In this document: piece after piece, positions 1 through 6,780 of the stretch | Layout: every line of letters begins with the position of its first letter | Numbering within the stretch: position 1 is the stretch's first letter | Origin: DATGHS01 sp035307785 | GTDB taxonomy: Bacteria > Planctomycetota > Planctomycetia > Gemmatales > Gemmataceae | Length of the DNA stretch: 19,868 bases | Reading direction: 5' to 3' | Assembly: GCA_035307785.1 (NCBI GenBank) | Contig: DATGHS010000576.1 | Span: 1-19,868 of the forward strand | Program-made: the position numbers and the translations under genes | The notes under the pieces: model-generated | The model's input: only the letters and a program-made list of their open reading frames with translations | What the model was told of the DNA's origin: nothing | The model's database searches: none

Positions 1-535
1 ACTTCGGCGAACGGCCGGTGATGGGCTCCGCGACTGGCGAAAAGTAACGGTAGGTCCAGCGTCCGGCCAAATCGAGGCGAGCACTCCACAGGCAGTCCGA
101 AACGGAAGTCAGAATCCGCCGCATTTCTGCTTCAATTTTGCGCAGACGGTTGTAGGCCGCGCGCTGCTCGCGTTGATCGCGAACGGTGATCAGCCCCAAA
201 ACGCCCGATTTCACATGTAGGCGTGCGATTGTGACATTTACCGGTATCCAAACTCCCTCCGAGCTGTTATGCAGCAAGAATCCGTCGCGAGCATGAAATG
301 CGGTCGAATAACGATAGGCGTCTTCCAAGCTCTCGGTGGTTTCGGAGCCCTCGGGCTGAAGGAGTTGCGAAATGGGCTCGCCCAGCAGCTCCTGGCGCGC
401 CTGACCGCTCAGCCGTTGGGCAGTTGGGTTTACATCCAAAATGTGCCCGGTTGCTGGATCAATGAGGAAAAGTGCGTCGCCGGCTTCCTGAAACAAAGCT
501 TCGGCCAATCCTTCCAACGGCGCTGCTGGAATCAT
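1..535 (-). CDS. PAS-domain sensory protein, N-terminal part (runs off left edge)
   Basis: Reading the minus strand from an ATG at 535-533 gives an open frame of 178 codons to the window edge, beginning MIPAAPLEGLAEALFQEAGD. Residues about 9-125 look like a PAS domain: a FLIDPATGHILDVNPTAQRLSG core, an ELLGEPISQLL segment, and an ending VLGLITVRDQREQRAAYNRL that leads into a linker helix. A second PAS-like segment begins near residue 145 (RRILTSVSDCLWSARLD). PAS domains sense ligands, redox state or light. In bacteria they usually precede histidine kinase, diguanylate cyclase or sigma-54 activator output domains. The output domain lies outside the window, so the final function cannot be named. 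An in-frame TGA lies just upstream and 533-535 is the first ATG after it. The Shine-Dalgarno match is weak. Confidence 0.8.
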   Translation of the reverse strand, partial: MIPAAPLEGLAEALFQEAGDALFLIDPATGHILDVNPTAQRLSGQARQELLGEPISQLLQPEGSETTESLEDAYRYSTAFHARDGFLLHNSSEGVWIPVNVTIARLHVKSGVLGLITVRDQREQRAAYNRLRKIEAEMRRILTSVSDCLWSARLDLAGRWTYRYFSPVAEPITGRSPK

Positions 536-803
536 GGAAAAACGCCGCCCCGCATAATCGTATGGTCTTGGTCAATCGGTCTTGAGCATTTCATAGCATG
601 CGGCAATGCCAGAAGCAATGAGCCATTACCGACCGAAGAGCATGAAAAAGCACGAATGTGATCCACATCGAAACAACGCGATCACCAGGCGTGAACGCCG
701 AATTGAGCGAGCGGGAAGTATTCAGTACTGCGTACTCAGTACTTGAGAACCACCGCTGCGCAAATACAACTCACCGGCCAACAATCAAGGCACGAATGCT
801 CGC
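536..803. other. Intergenic region between the efflux permease and the PAS gene
   Basis: These 268 bases lie downstream of the minus-strand permease (stop at 804) and upstream of the minus-strand PAS gene. The only structure I see is the repeated 7-mer near 716-744. I found no convincing promoter, terminator or RNA gene. Confidence 0.5.
716..744. repeat. CAGTACT triple 7-mer repeat, quasi-palindromic
   Basis: CAGTACT (723-729), GCGTACT (730-736) and CAGTACT (737-743) lie head to tail. The surrounding 29 bases match their own reverse complement at about 22 positions. It sits in the gap between two minus-strand genes. It resembles short dispersed repeats of planctomycete genomes, but only one copy is visible here. 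Confidence 0.5.
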
Positions 804-2186
804 TTATTCGTAACGCAGCGCCTCAATCGGATCCAGTTTCGACGCTTTCCAGGCTGGATAGTAGCCGAAGGAGATACCCACCGCAGCAGAGACGGCGACA
901 GCGGCCAGCACCGCAAGCCAGGAAGTCTCAGTCGGCCAGTGCAGAAACGTTTGCACCATCCACGAGCATACCCAGCCCATCAGCACGCCGGCGGCCCCGC
1001 CAAGTAAGCAAAGCACGACGGCTTCCACCAGGAATTGCCGGAGAATATCGCGCGGGCGAGCCCCGACCGCCATGCGCAAGCCGATTTCCCGCGTGCGCTC
1101 GGTGACGGACACCAGCATGATGTTCATGATGCCCACGCCGCCGACCACGAGCGAAATCAAAGCGACGGCCAGCAGCAGCCGAGTCATGAGAGACGTGGTG
1201 GAAGACAGCGCCTTGGTCATTTCCGCCATGTCGCGCACATTGAAATCATCGGGCTGGCCGGCCCGGATGTGATGCCGCTCATGCAGTAACTGCGTCATCT
1301 GCCGAATGGCGATCGGGATGTCCTCCGGCGAATCGGCCGCGACTAGAATCTGATCCACGTTGGTAAAGCGCACGGGCAGCGGCGTGTCGGCGTTCTGGGT
1401 AGCCGATACCGTGGGATACGTGCTCTGGGCGCTGCCGGGGTAGATGGTGCTCAGCGTATTGACTTGCTGCGTGGGATCGGTGCTTGACGTTGCGGCACTT
1501 TGGTTGACGTTGCTGAGCGTTTGGCCGGCCACCCGGAATTTGATCGTTGTCCACGGCGCCAGCACGATGTCATCCTGGTCGAGCCCCATCATGTTCGCGC
1601 CTTTGGCGCTAAGCACGCCAATGACCTTGAAACCCACGTTTTGAATACGGATTTCTTTGCCGACCGGAGATTGACCTTGGAACAGCTCGCGAACCAGCGT
1701 TTGGCCGATCAAGCACACGCGGCCCATATTGCGGACATCGCGGTCGGAAAACGGCTCGCCTTCGGCCAAGTCGTTCCAGTCACGAACTTGCAGAAAGGAA
1801 GGGGTGGTGCCGTAGATGTACAACGGGACCCAGTTTTTGTTGCCGTACACCACTTGGGTGCGGGCCCGGACCACCGGGGCCACGGCGCGCACCGCTGTGC
1901 ATTCCCGCAGGATCGCATCGCCATCTTGCGGCGTCAGCGTGATGACGCTGCCGGAGCCAAATGTCACGCCGCCGCTGGAAGCCGTGCCCGGCTGGACGAG
2001 CAAGTTGTTGGCGCCCATGCTGGAAATGGTCTTCTGAATGGCCGACGACGAGCCCTGACCGATTTCCATCATGGCAATGACCGCGGCCACGCCAATGATG
2101 ATGCCCAGCGTGGTCAAGCCGGAACGCAACACATTGCGCATCAAAGCCTGAACGGCCATGATCACCGTGCGATACCATTTCTTCAT
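804..2186 (-). CDS. MacB-type ABC transporter permease (FtsX family)
   Basis: A 460-residue inner-membrane permease of the MacB/FtsX type. A single N-terminal membrane helix (about residues 21-42, GLTTLGIIIGVAAVIAMM) is followed by a large periplasmic MacB_PCD domain (about 50-330). Three C-terminal helices follow at about 337-359, 386-408 and 424-443. The typical cytoplasmic motif SVTERTREIGLRMAVGARPRDI and the C-terminal YYPAWKASKLDPIEALRYE are present. In this family the permease transmits ATPase strokes to a periplasmic adaptor and an outer-membrane channel. Here the ATPase is a separate chain encoded just upstream, and the two frames overlap in an ATGA at 2183-2186, so they are probably translationally coupled. 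It is the last gene of the marR-adaptor-ATPase-permease operon. Family assignment is secure; the substrate is unknown. Confidence 0.93.
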   Translation of the reverse strand: MKKWYRTVIMAVQALMRNVLRSGLTTLGIIIGVAAVIAMMEIGQGSSSAIQKTISSMGANNLLVQPGTASSGGVTFGSGSVITLTPQDGDAILRECTAVRAVAPVVRARTQVVYGNKNWVPLYIYGTTPSFLQVRDWNDLAEGEPFSDRDVRNMGRVCLIGQTLVRELFQGQSPVGKEIRIQNVGFKVIGVLSAKGANMMGLDQDDIVLAPWTTIKFRVAGQTLSNVNQSAATSSTDPTQQVNTLSTIYPGSAQSTYPTVSATQNADTPLPVRFTNVDQILVAADSPEDIPIAIRQMTQLLHERHHIRAGQPDDFNVRDMAEMTKALSSTTSLMTRLLLAVALISLVVGGVGIMNIMLVSVTERTREIGLRMAVGARPRDILRQFLVEAVVLCLLGGAAGVLMGWVCSWMVQTFLHWPTETSWLAVLAAVAVSAAVGISFGYYPAWKASKLDPIEALRYE

Positions 2187-2920
2187 GACGCCCTCGCTTC
2201 CGCAACCACGGGGATCGATTCATCGGTATGTTTGGTGTAGGCGCCGGCCTCGATGCGGCCGTCCCGCATACGGATCACGCGTTTGGCATGGCCGGCTACG
2301 TCGGCGTCGTGCGTCACCAGGATGATAGTGATGCCTTCTTCGTCGTTCAGTTGCTGAAACAGGCGGAGAATCTCGGCACTGGTCTTGGAATCAAGGGCGC
2401 CCGTTGGTTCATCGGCCAGCAGCAAGGCGGGATTGTTGATAAGCGACCGCGCGATGGCTACGCGCTGCTGCTGTCCGCCGGAAAGCTGCGACGGATGGTG
2501 ATCCATCCGGTCTCCTAGCCCCACCTTCTCCAAAACCCGCGTAGCGCGCTTAACGGCTTCTGCGTCCGGCACTTCTTTAACCGAGTACGACAACGGCATC
2601 ATGACGTTTTTCAGCGCGCTGGTGCGCGCCAGCAGGTTGAACGTCTGAAACACGAAACCGACTTTGCGGCTGCGCACCTCGGCGAGCTGATCGCGCGATA
2701 AATGTTCCACCGATTCCCCGTCCAGCCAGTACCGGCCGGAAGTGGGCCGGTCGAGACAGCCGAGCAGGTTCATGAGCGTGGTCTTGCCGGAGCCCGATGC
2801 GCCCATGAGCGCCACCATCTCGCCGCGCTCAATCCTCAGCGACACGCCCTTGAGCACCGGCAAATCCACCTGCCCGAGCTTGTAATTCTTGTAAATGTCT
2901 TCTAATAGGATCAGGGACAT
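2183..2920 (-). CDS. ABC transporter ATP-binding protein (MacB/LolD type)
   Basis: A 245-residue nucleotide-binding subunit. Visible motifs are Walker A GASGSGKTT (about 40-48), the Q-loop FQ (91-92), the ABC signature LSGGQQQR (146-153), Walker B LLLADEPTGALD (167-178) and an H-loop ILVTHD near residue 204. The EPTGALD wording is typical of the MacB/LolD/FtsE clade. It should hydrolyse ATP to drive the permease encoded directly downstream, with which it shares four bases. It is preceded by a 65-base gap after the adaptor gene that contains a perfect 9-bp hairpin. An AAGGA lies about 11 bases before the start codon. The C-terminal tail (about 225-245) is variable. Confidence 0.94.
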   Translation of the reverse strand: MSLILLEDIYKNYKLGQVDLPVLKGVSLRIERGEMVALMGASGSGKTTLMNLLGCLDRPTSGRYWLDGESVEHLSRDQLAEVRSRKVGFVFQTFNLLARTSALKNVMMPLSYSVKEVPDAEAVKRATRVLEKVGLGDRMDHHPSQLSGGQQQRVAIARSLINNPALLLADEPTGALDSKTSAEILRLFQQLNDEEGITIILVTHDADVAGHAKRVIRMRDGRIEAGAYTKHTDESIPVVAEARAS

Positions 2921-2948
2921 AGCTCATGCATTCCTTATAAAGTGCGAT

Positions 2949-2976
2949 AAAGCCCAGGGACCGCAGTCCCTGGGGC
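2949..2976. repeat. Hairpin repeat, CCCAGGGAC family, copy 1
   Basis: CCCAGGGAC (2953-2961) and GTCCCTGGG (2966-2974) form a perfect 9-bp stem around the loop CGCA. The left flank AAAG is the same as in the second copy at 11733-11762, but the right flank here is GC instead of CTTT. It lies between the adaptor stop and the ATPase start. There it could act as an RNA stability element or partial terminator within the operon. Confidence 0.75.
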
Positions 2977-2985
2977 ACTCATTGG

Positions 2986-4359
2986 TCAATTACTCTTTTT
3001 CTGGAACATTTGCGGCGTAAATGGGTTCGTCGTTCCGCCACCGCCACTCCCTTGTTTTACCTCACCCACCACGACTTCCATGCCTTCCGTTACGTCCTTG
3101 CCGCTTACTTCGGTATTCACGCCGTCGGTCCAGCCGATGTGAACATTCACCGGGCGAACATAGCGGCCCGATTGTACCCAAAGAACGCCGCGGTCAGACT
3201 GTTCCTTAGTCGTGCTCTTGTCGCTTTTGTCAGTCTTGTCCTTCTTACCTTGCCCCTTTGTCGGTACTGCAGTGGGATCGATCTGCGATTGCTGCGGCAT
3301 CCAGCGCAGGGCGGCATTCGGAACCAGCAACGTATTCTGATGCTCGCCAACCTGGAAGGAGACATTGGCGGTGAGATACGGCAACAATTTGCCGCTGGAG
3401 TTATCGGTGTTGATCTCGACGGTGTACGTGATGACGTTTTGGGTCATTTGGGCGTTGAGCCGGATCTTATCGACTACGCCCTTGAATACTTCAGTGCCAA
3501 ATGCGTCGCACGTGAAGGTCACGTTCTGGCCCGGGTGAATCTGGCCAATATCGGCCTCGTTCACCGGCACCCAGATCTGCATCTTCGTAAGGTCCTTCGC
3601 CAGGAGGAAAAGGCTGGGAGCCGTCAAGCTGGAAACCACGGTCTGGCCAACGTTAACACGGCGATCCACGATGACGCCTTTCACCGGCGATTTGATGGTG
3701 CAATAGCTGAGGTTTTGCTGCGCCTTCTTCAGGGCCGTTTGCGCCTGGTTCACCGATTTCTGGGCTTGATTGTAGCCACTGGTCGCCTGGAGCACGGCCG
3801 CTTCGCCGACTTTCAAGGCCGATTCGGCCGTGAGGAAACTGGCTTTATATTGGTCGTACTCCGAATCGCTCACGGCACCGGTGTTTTTACGAATCTGGCC
3901 AACGCGATCCCAGTCTGCCTTGGTCTGGTCATACTTGGCCTGAAATTGCGCCAGGTTGGCCTTCGCGCTCTGTAGATTGTCTTTGGCGACCAACAACGCG
4001 GCATCCGCCACCTCCTTCGCGGCTACGGCGGTGTCGACATCGGCTTGATAAAGCGTGGGGTCGATGTTCGCCAGAATCGTCCCTTCATCTACCCGAGTGC
4101 AATAATTGATGGACTTGGTGGAATCGTGCGGGTCCTTCCCTAGGCTCAAGATTTGCCCCTGCACTTGAGCGCCCACGTCGATGACCTCTTCCGGCTCCAC
4201 GGTACCGCTGGCGCTGATGGTGAACATCAAATCGCCGCGCGTCACCTGGGCGGTTTTGAAGGTTGGAGCCGTTGTAGCATGCTGCCAGTACCAGAAGCCA
4301 GTCACGCCGGCGCCTGCTACGAGCAAAATAACTACGCTAATGATTATCCACCGTCTCAT
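2986..4359 (-). CDS. MacA/HlyD-type periplasmic adaptor (membrane fusion protein)
   Basis: A 457-residue adaptor. An N-terminal membrane anchor (about 5-24, IIISVVILLVAGAGVTGFWYW) precedes the first lipoyl half (SGTVEPEEVIDVGAQVQGQI). A long alpha-hairpin coiled coil follows (about 105-215, rich in A, Q and K). Then come the second lipoyl half (CTIKSPVKGVIVDRRVNVGQ) and beta-barrel and membrane-proximal domains. A lysine- and aspartate-rich linker (about residues 367-390) interrupts the C-terminal part, and the protein ends in a glycine-rich tail. It should link the ABC permease to an outer-membrane channel. No TolC homologue is in the window. A GGAG lies 8 bases before the ATG. It sits 30 bases downstream of the marR stop, so it is probably cotranscribed. 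Confidence 0.92.
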   Translation of the reverse strand: MRRWIIISVVILLVAGAGVTGFWYWQHATTAPTFKTAQVTRGDLMFTISASGTVEPEEVIDVGAQVQGQILSLGKDPHDSTKSINYCTRVDEGTILANIDPTLYQADVDTAVAAKEVADAALLVAKDNLQSAKANLAQFQAKYDQTKADWDRVGQIRKNTGAVSDSEYDQYKASFLTAESALKVGEAAVLQATSGYNQAQKSVNQAQTALKKAQQNLSYCTIKSPVKGVIVDRRVNVGQTVVSSLTAPSLFLLAKDLTKMQIWVPVNEADIGQIHPGQNVTFTCDAFGTEVFKGVVDKIRLNAQMTQNVITYTVEINTDNSSGKLLPYLTANVSFQVGEHQNTLLVPNAALRWMPQQSQIDPTAVPTKGQGKKDKTDKSDKSTTKEQSDRGVLWVQSGRYVRPVNVHIGWTDGVNTEVSGKDVTEGMEVVVGEVKQGSGGGGTTNPFTPQMFQKKSN

Positions 4360-4389
4360 GGCAAAAACTCCGGAGAGATTCGGAACGAA

Positions 4390-4899
4390 TTAGTTCGCTT
4401 CAGACGTTACTGTATGTAGTCCCACACTTTTTAGACCTTCCAGGTGCCGGCCCAGTCGCGCAAGCAAGCCGTGCAAGCGCACTTGTTCTTCCACTTTGAG
4501 CCCGCCAAAAACACTCTCGATCTGCCGTTGGTGACTGGTCAAAACGCGCTCCACCAATTGCCGCCCTTCCTTGGTGAGCCGAATGAATTTGGCCCGGTGG
4601 TCGGTGGGGTCGGCTTCGCGGGCCACCAGGCCGGCGCGCTCCAATCGGTCCACCACGCCGGTGACGCTGGCCGGGCGAATCAGCAGCCGCTCACTCAGAA
4701 CGCTGACGCGAAGCCCGGTTGCGCCCTCTTTCTCGGCGCGATGCAAATTACGAAGCACGCCCCACTGCGACCCGCTAATGCCAAAGCGCGCGAAATACGG
4801 CTGCATGGCCCGCTCAACGAGGCCAAAGACACGGAGGAACTCGCGAAACGCGCGCGTCGCCTCGGAATCGACGATCGCTGGGGGAACTGCAAAGGACAT
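4390..4899 (-). CDS. MarR-family transcriptional regulator
   Basis: A 169-residue winged-helix repressor. An N-terminal dimerisation helix (TRAFREFLRVFGLVERAMQP) leads into the helix-turn-helix region (GLRVSVLSERLLIRPASVTG followed by VVDRLERAGLV). The wing has the family signature RxxxPTDHRAKFIRLTKEG, and C-terminal helices follow. MarR proteins repress efflux genes until a phenolic or oxidant ligand binds. Its position at the head of the efflux operon fits that role. Two adjacent ATG codons exist. GGAGG at 4906-4910 lies 3 bases before the first (4902) and 6 before the second (4899), so I prefer 4899. A palindrome overlapping its promoter suggests autoregulation. Confidence 0.92.
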   Translation of the reverse strand: MSFAVPPAIVDSEATRAFREFLRVFGLVERAMQPYFARFGISGSQWGVLRNLHRAEKEGATGLRVSVLSERLLIRPASVTGVVDRLERAGLVAREADPTDHRAKFIRLTKEGRQLVERVLTSHQRQIESVFGGLKVEEQVRLHGLLARLGRHLEGLKSVGLHTVTSEAN

Positions 4900-4911
4900 C
4901 ATTGGCCTCCA

Positions 4912-4937
4912 GATAATTAGCTCGCTAACTAATTATC
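4912..4937. promoter_or_regulatory. Probable MarR operator palindrome
   Basis: GATAATTAG (4912-4920) and CTAATTATC (4929-4937) are perfect 9-bp inverted arms around 8 bases. Nested within is TTAGC-TC-GCTAA (4917-4928). MarR-family sites are often AT-rich palindromes of this size. It starts 13 bases upstream of the preferred marR start and overlaps the predicted -10 element. Confidence 0.75.
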
Positions 4938-4960
4938 GTGCCTGACCTTTTGCAAGTCAA
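4932..4960 (-). promoter_or_regulatory. Sigma-70-type promoter of the marR efflux operon
   Basis: On the minus strand, TTGACT (4960-4955) is followed after exactly 17 bases by GATAAT (4937-4932). Transcription would begin near 4925, inside the palindrome, leaving a leader of about 25 bases that contains the GGAGG ribosome binding site. A second TTGACA lies 6 bases further upstream. Confidence 0.6.
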
Positions 4961-5055
4961 GATGGCTGTCAAGAATTCTGCGAGTTTTCCGGTAGGGAAC
5001 AACAAGCTCCGGTGGGGCCCTGCACAGCTTTTCTAAAGCGCTATCTTTCACTCCT

Positions 5056-5061
5056 TATAAT
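5056..5061 (+). promoter_or_regulatory. Possible -10 element for the MbfA-like gene
   Basis: A perfect TATAAT lies about 130 bases upstream of the GTG start. No good -35 hexamer stands at the right spacing, so this is a weak call. Confidence 0.25.
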
Positions 5062-5193
5062 AATTCCTCGAAATGGGAAAACCATGAGTAAGGCTGCTGT
5101 TTCGCGGATAATTCGCGCGAAGCATGTCCCCACGCAAAACATGGTCGTTGGTTTGATTCCGCTCATTGGTTCCAACCTGCGAAAGGCCAGCCT

Positions 5194-6150
5194 GTGCGCA
5201 CTTTCAAGAGCTTGAGCGAGCAGGAGATTCTCGCGCTGGCCATTTCTCTTGAAGAGGAAGACGCTCGCATTTACGACGACTTCGCCGATGCCGTTCAAGC
5301 GGATTATCCAGCGACTGCCAAATCGCTCCAGCAGATGCGCGCCGAGGAAGACAACCACCGGCATCGCCTGATCGATCTTTATCGTCAGAAATTCGGCGAC
5401 CACATCCCTCTCATCCGGCGCCACGACGTTCAGGGCTTCGTGCAACGCAAACCCGTCTGGCTGGTACGTCCGCTGGGACCGGCCGCCGTGCGCAAACAAG
5501 TGGAGCTGATGGAGCTGGAAACCAAGCAGTTCTACGCCCGGGCGCTGGCAAAGACAACCGACGCGGGAATTCGTCAATTACTCGGTGATCTGGCGGAAGA
5601 GGAGCGCAAACACCAAGCGCTGGCTGAGGAGTTGGAGGCAGAGCGCAAGAAAACCGGAGTTGAAGAGGAAGAAGCTGCAGCGCGCAAGCGGCTGTTCGTA
5701 CTGCAAGTCGTGCAACCGGGCCTCGCCGGGTTAATGGATGGCTCGGTTTCGACGCTGGCTCCGCTTTTCGCCGCGGCCTTCGCCACGCACAAGAGCTGGG
5801 AGACCTTCCTGGTCGGCTTGGCCGCGGCGCTCGGCGCCGGCATTAGCATGGGTTTTGCGGAAGCGCTCTCCGACGACGGCAGCCTGACCGGCCGAGGCCG
5901 GCCGCTCACGCGCGGCATTATCTGTGGCCTGATGACCGCCGTAGGTGGTCTGGGCCACGCGTTGCCTTATCTGATTCCGAGTTTTTACTCGGCCACCGCT
6001 TTGGCGGTGGTCGTGGTTGTCATTGAATTAGCCGTGATTGCCTACATCCGCCACCGCTATATGGACACGCCGCTGGTGGCCGCCATTTGGCAAGTCGTGA
6101 TCGGCGGCGTTCTTGTCTTTCTCACCGGCATTCTGATCGGCAGTTCCTAA
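5194..6150 (+). CDS. mbfA: MbfA-like membrane ferritin / iron exporter (rubrerythrin-VIT1 fusion)
   Basis: 318 residues with two domains. The N-terminal rubrerythrin-like four-helix bundle (about 1-150) carries the di-iron pattern: glutamates at 20-22, ExxH at 52-55 (EDNH), glutamates at 104-109 (ELMELE) and ExxH at 137-140 (ERKH). The C-terminal VIT1/CCC1-type transporter domain (about 160-318) has roughly five membrane helices and the motif MDGSVSTLAPLFAAAFA. In Agrobacterium and Bradyrhizobium, MbfA exports iron and protects against iron and peroxide stress; the same role is inferred here. The start is a GTG with GAAAGG 7 bases upstream, and the first residues MRTFKSLSEQE match family N-termini as I recall them. 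It stands alone or is cotranscribed with the DoxX gene. Confidence 0.88.
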   Translation: MRTFKSLSEQEILALAISLEEEDARIYDDFADAVQADYPATAKSLQQMRAEEDNHRHRLIDLYRQKFGDHIPLIRRHDVQGFVQRKPVWLVRPLGPAAVRKQVELMELETKQFYARALAKTTDAGIRQLLGDLAEEERKHQALAEELEAERKKTGVEEEEAAARKRLFVLQVVQPGLAGLMDGSVSTLAPLFAAAFATHKSWETFLVGLAAALGAGISMGFAEALSDDGSLTGRGRPLTRGIICGLMTAVGGLGHALPYLIPSFYSATALAVVVVVIELAVIAYIRHRYMDTPLVAAIWQVVIGGVLVFLTGILIGSS

Positions 6151-6163
6151 CCGCTGCATTTCG

Positions 6164-6179
6164 TGGCACGCGGGTTGCA
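6164..6179 (+). promoter_or_regulatory. Sigma-54 (RpoN) promoter of the DoxX-like gene
   Basis: TGGCACG (6164-6170), four bases, then TTGCA (6175-6179) reproduces the sigma-54 consensus. The GG (-24) and GC (-12) are separated by the canonical 10 bases. The predicted start near 6190 gives a leader of about 44 bases before the ATG at 6234. Activation would need a bacterial enhancer-binding protein, which is not encoded in the visible sequence. Confidence 0.75.
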
Positions 6180-6233
6180 CTTTCCTGCGAATAACTCGAT
6201 CTGAGGGGGGAACCTACATCCAGGAGCATCCCC

Positions 6234-6713
6234 ATGGCCACCATTTCCGTACAGACACAACCCGATACCCAACCATTGCCGGTTCAAGCGGAGAGTATCA
6301 CTCGCTATCTTGTGCCGATTGGCCGGATACTGTTCTCGGCCATTTTCATCATGGCGTCGTTCGGCCATTTTTCGCGGCCAATGATTGAACACGGCGCCGC
6401 CCACGGAGTGCCTTTCGCGAATATCCTCGTGCCGCTGTCGGGCCTGATCGCCCTGGCCGGAGGGCTTAGCGTGTTGCTCGGCTGCTGGACCCGGCTCGGC
6501 GCCTCGCTGCTGATCGTATTTCTGATTCCGGTCACGTTGACCATGCACAACTTCTGGGCGATGGCCGATCCCGCGCAGGCGCAAACGAACCAGATCATGT
6601 TCATAAAGAACTTTTCGATGATCGGTGGCGCGCTGATCATCGCCTACTTCGGCGCCGGTCCCTGCAGCATCGACCGCTGGTGGGAGCGCCGGCGGATGGG
6701 AAGAATATCGTAA
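6234..6713 (+). CDS. DoxX-family membrane protein
   Basis: A 159-residue integral membrane protein with about four hydrophobic helices: near 25-45, 63-83, 86-106 and 123-142. The family pattern is present: GRILFSAIFIMASFGHF in helix 1, LSGLIALAGGLSVLLGCWTRLGA in helices 2-3, then HNFW and a FIKNFSMIGGALIIA helix. DoxX-like proteins are loosely linked to redox and thiol stress, but most, including this one, have no proven activity. AGGAG lies 7 bases before the ATG. A sigma-54 promoter precedes it, so it can be expressed separately from the iron exporter upstream. It converges on the minus-strand gene at 6764, with an inverted repeat in the gap. Confidence 0.88.
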   Translation: MATISVQTQPDTQPLPVQAESITRYLVPIGRILFSAIFIMASFGHFSRPMIEHGAAHGVPFANILVPLSGLIALAGGLSVLLGCWTRLGASLLIVFLIPVTLTMHNFWAMADPAQAQTNQIMFIKNFSMIGGALIIAYFGAGPCSIDRWWERRRMGRIS

Positions 6714-6725
6714 CCGAACCAATTT

Positions 6726-6780
6726 GTAGTGACCCGTTTTAGCCGGTCAGTGGGCCAGACCCGCTAATGCGGTTCACTAC
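6726..6780. repeat. 23-bp imperfect inverted repeat between convergent genes
   Basis: The arms at 6726-6748 and 6758-6780 pair at 19 of 23 positions around a 9-base loop. The right arm reads on the minus strand as GTAGTGAACCGCATTAGC followed by GGGTC. It can serve as a bidirectional terminator. It overlaps the last codons and the stop of the minus-strand gene (stop at 6764-6766). It resembles a dispersed planctomycete repeat, though only one copy is here. Confidence 0.75.

Noticed and set aside
590..630. Sigma-54-like TGGCA string on the minus strand upstream of the PAS gene
   Set aside because: No GC stands at the required 10-base spacing from the GG, so the -12 element is missing.
1500..2240. 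246-codon plus-strand frame opposite the permease
   Set aside because: It is rich in H, R, A and D as expected for an antisense shadow of a GC-rich gene; the minus-strand permease shows all family motifs.
5012..5215. 67-codon plus-strand frame upstream of and overlapping the MbfA-like start
   Set aside because: It has no recognisable domain or good ribosome binding site, it overlaps the better supported GTG start in another frame, and it would begin upstream of the candidate TATAAT.
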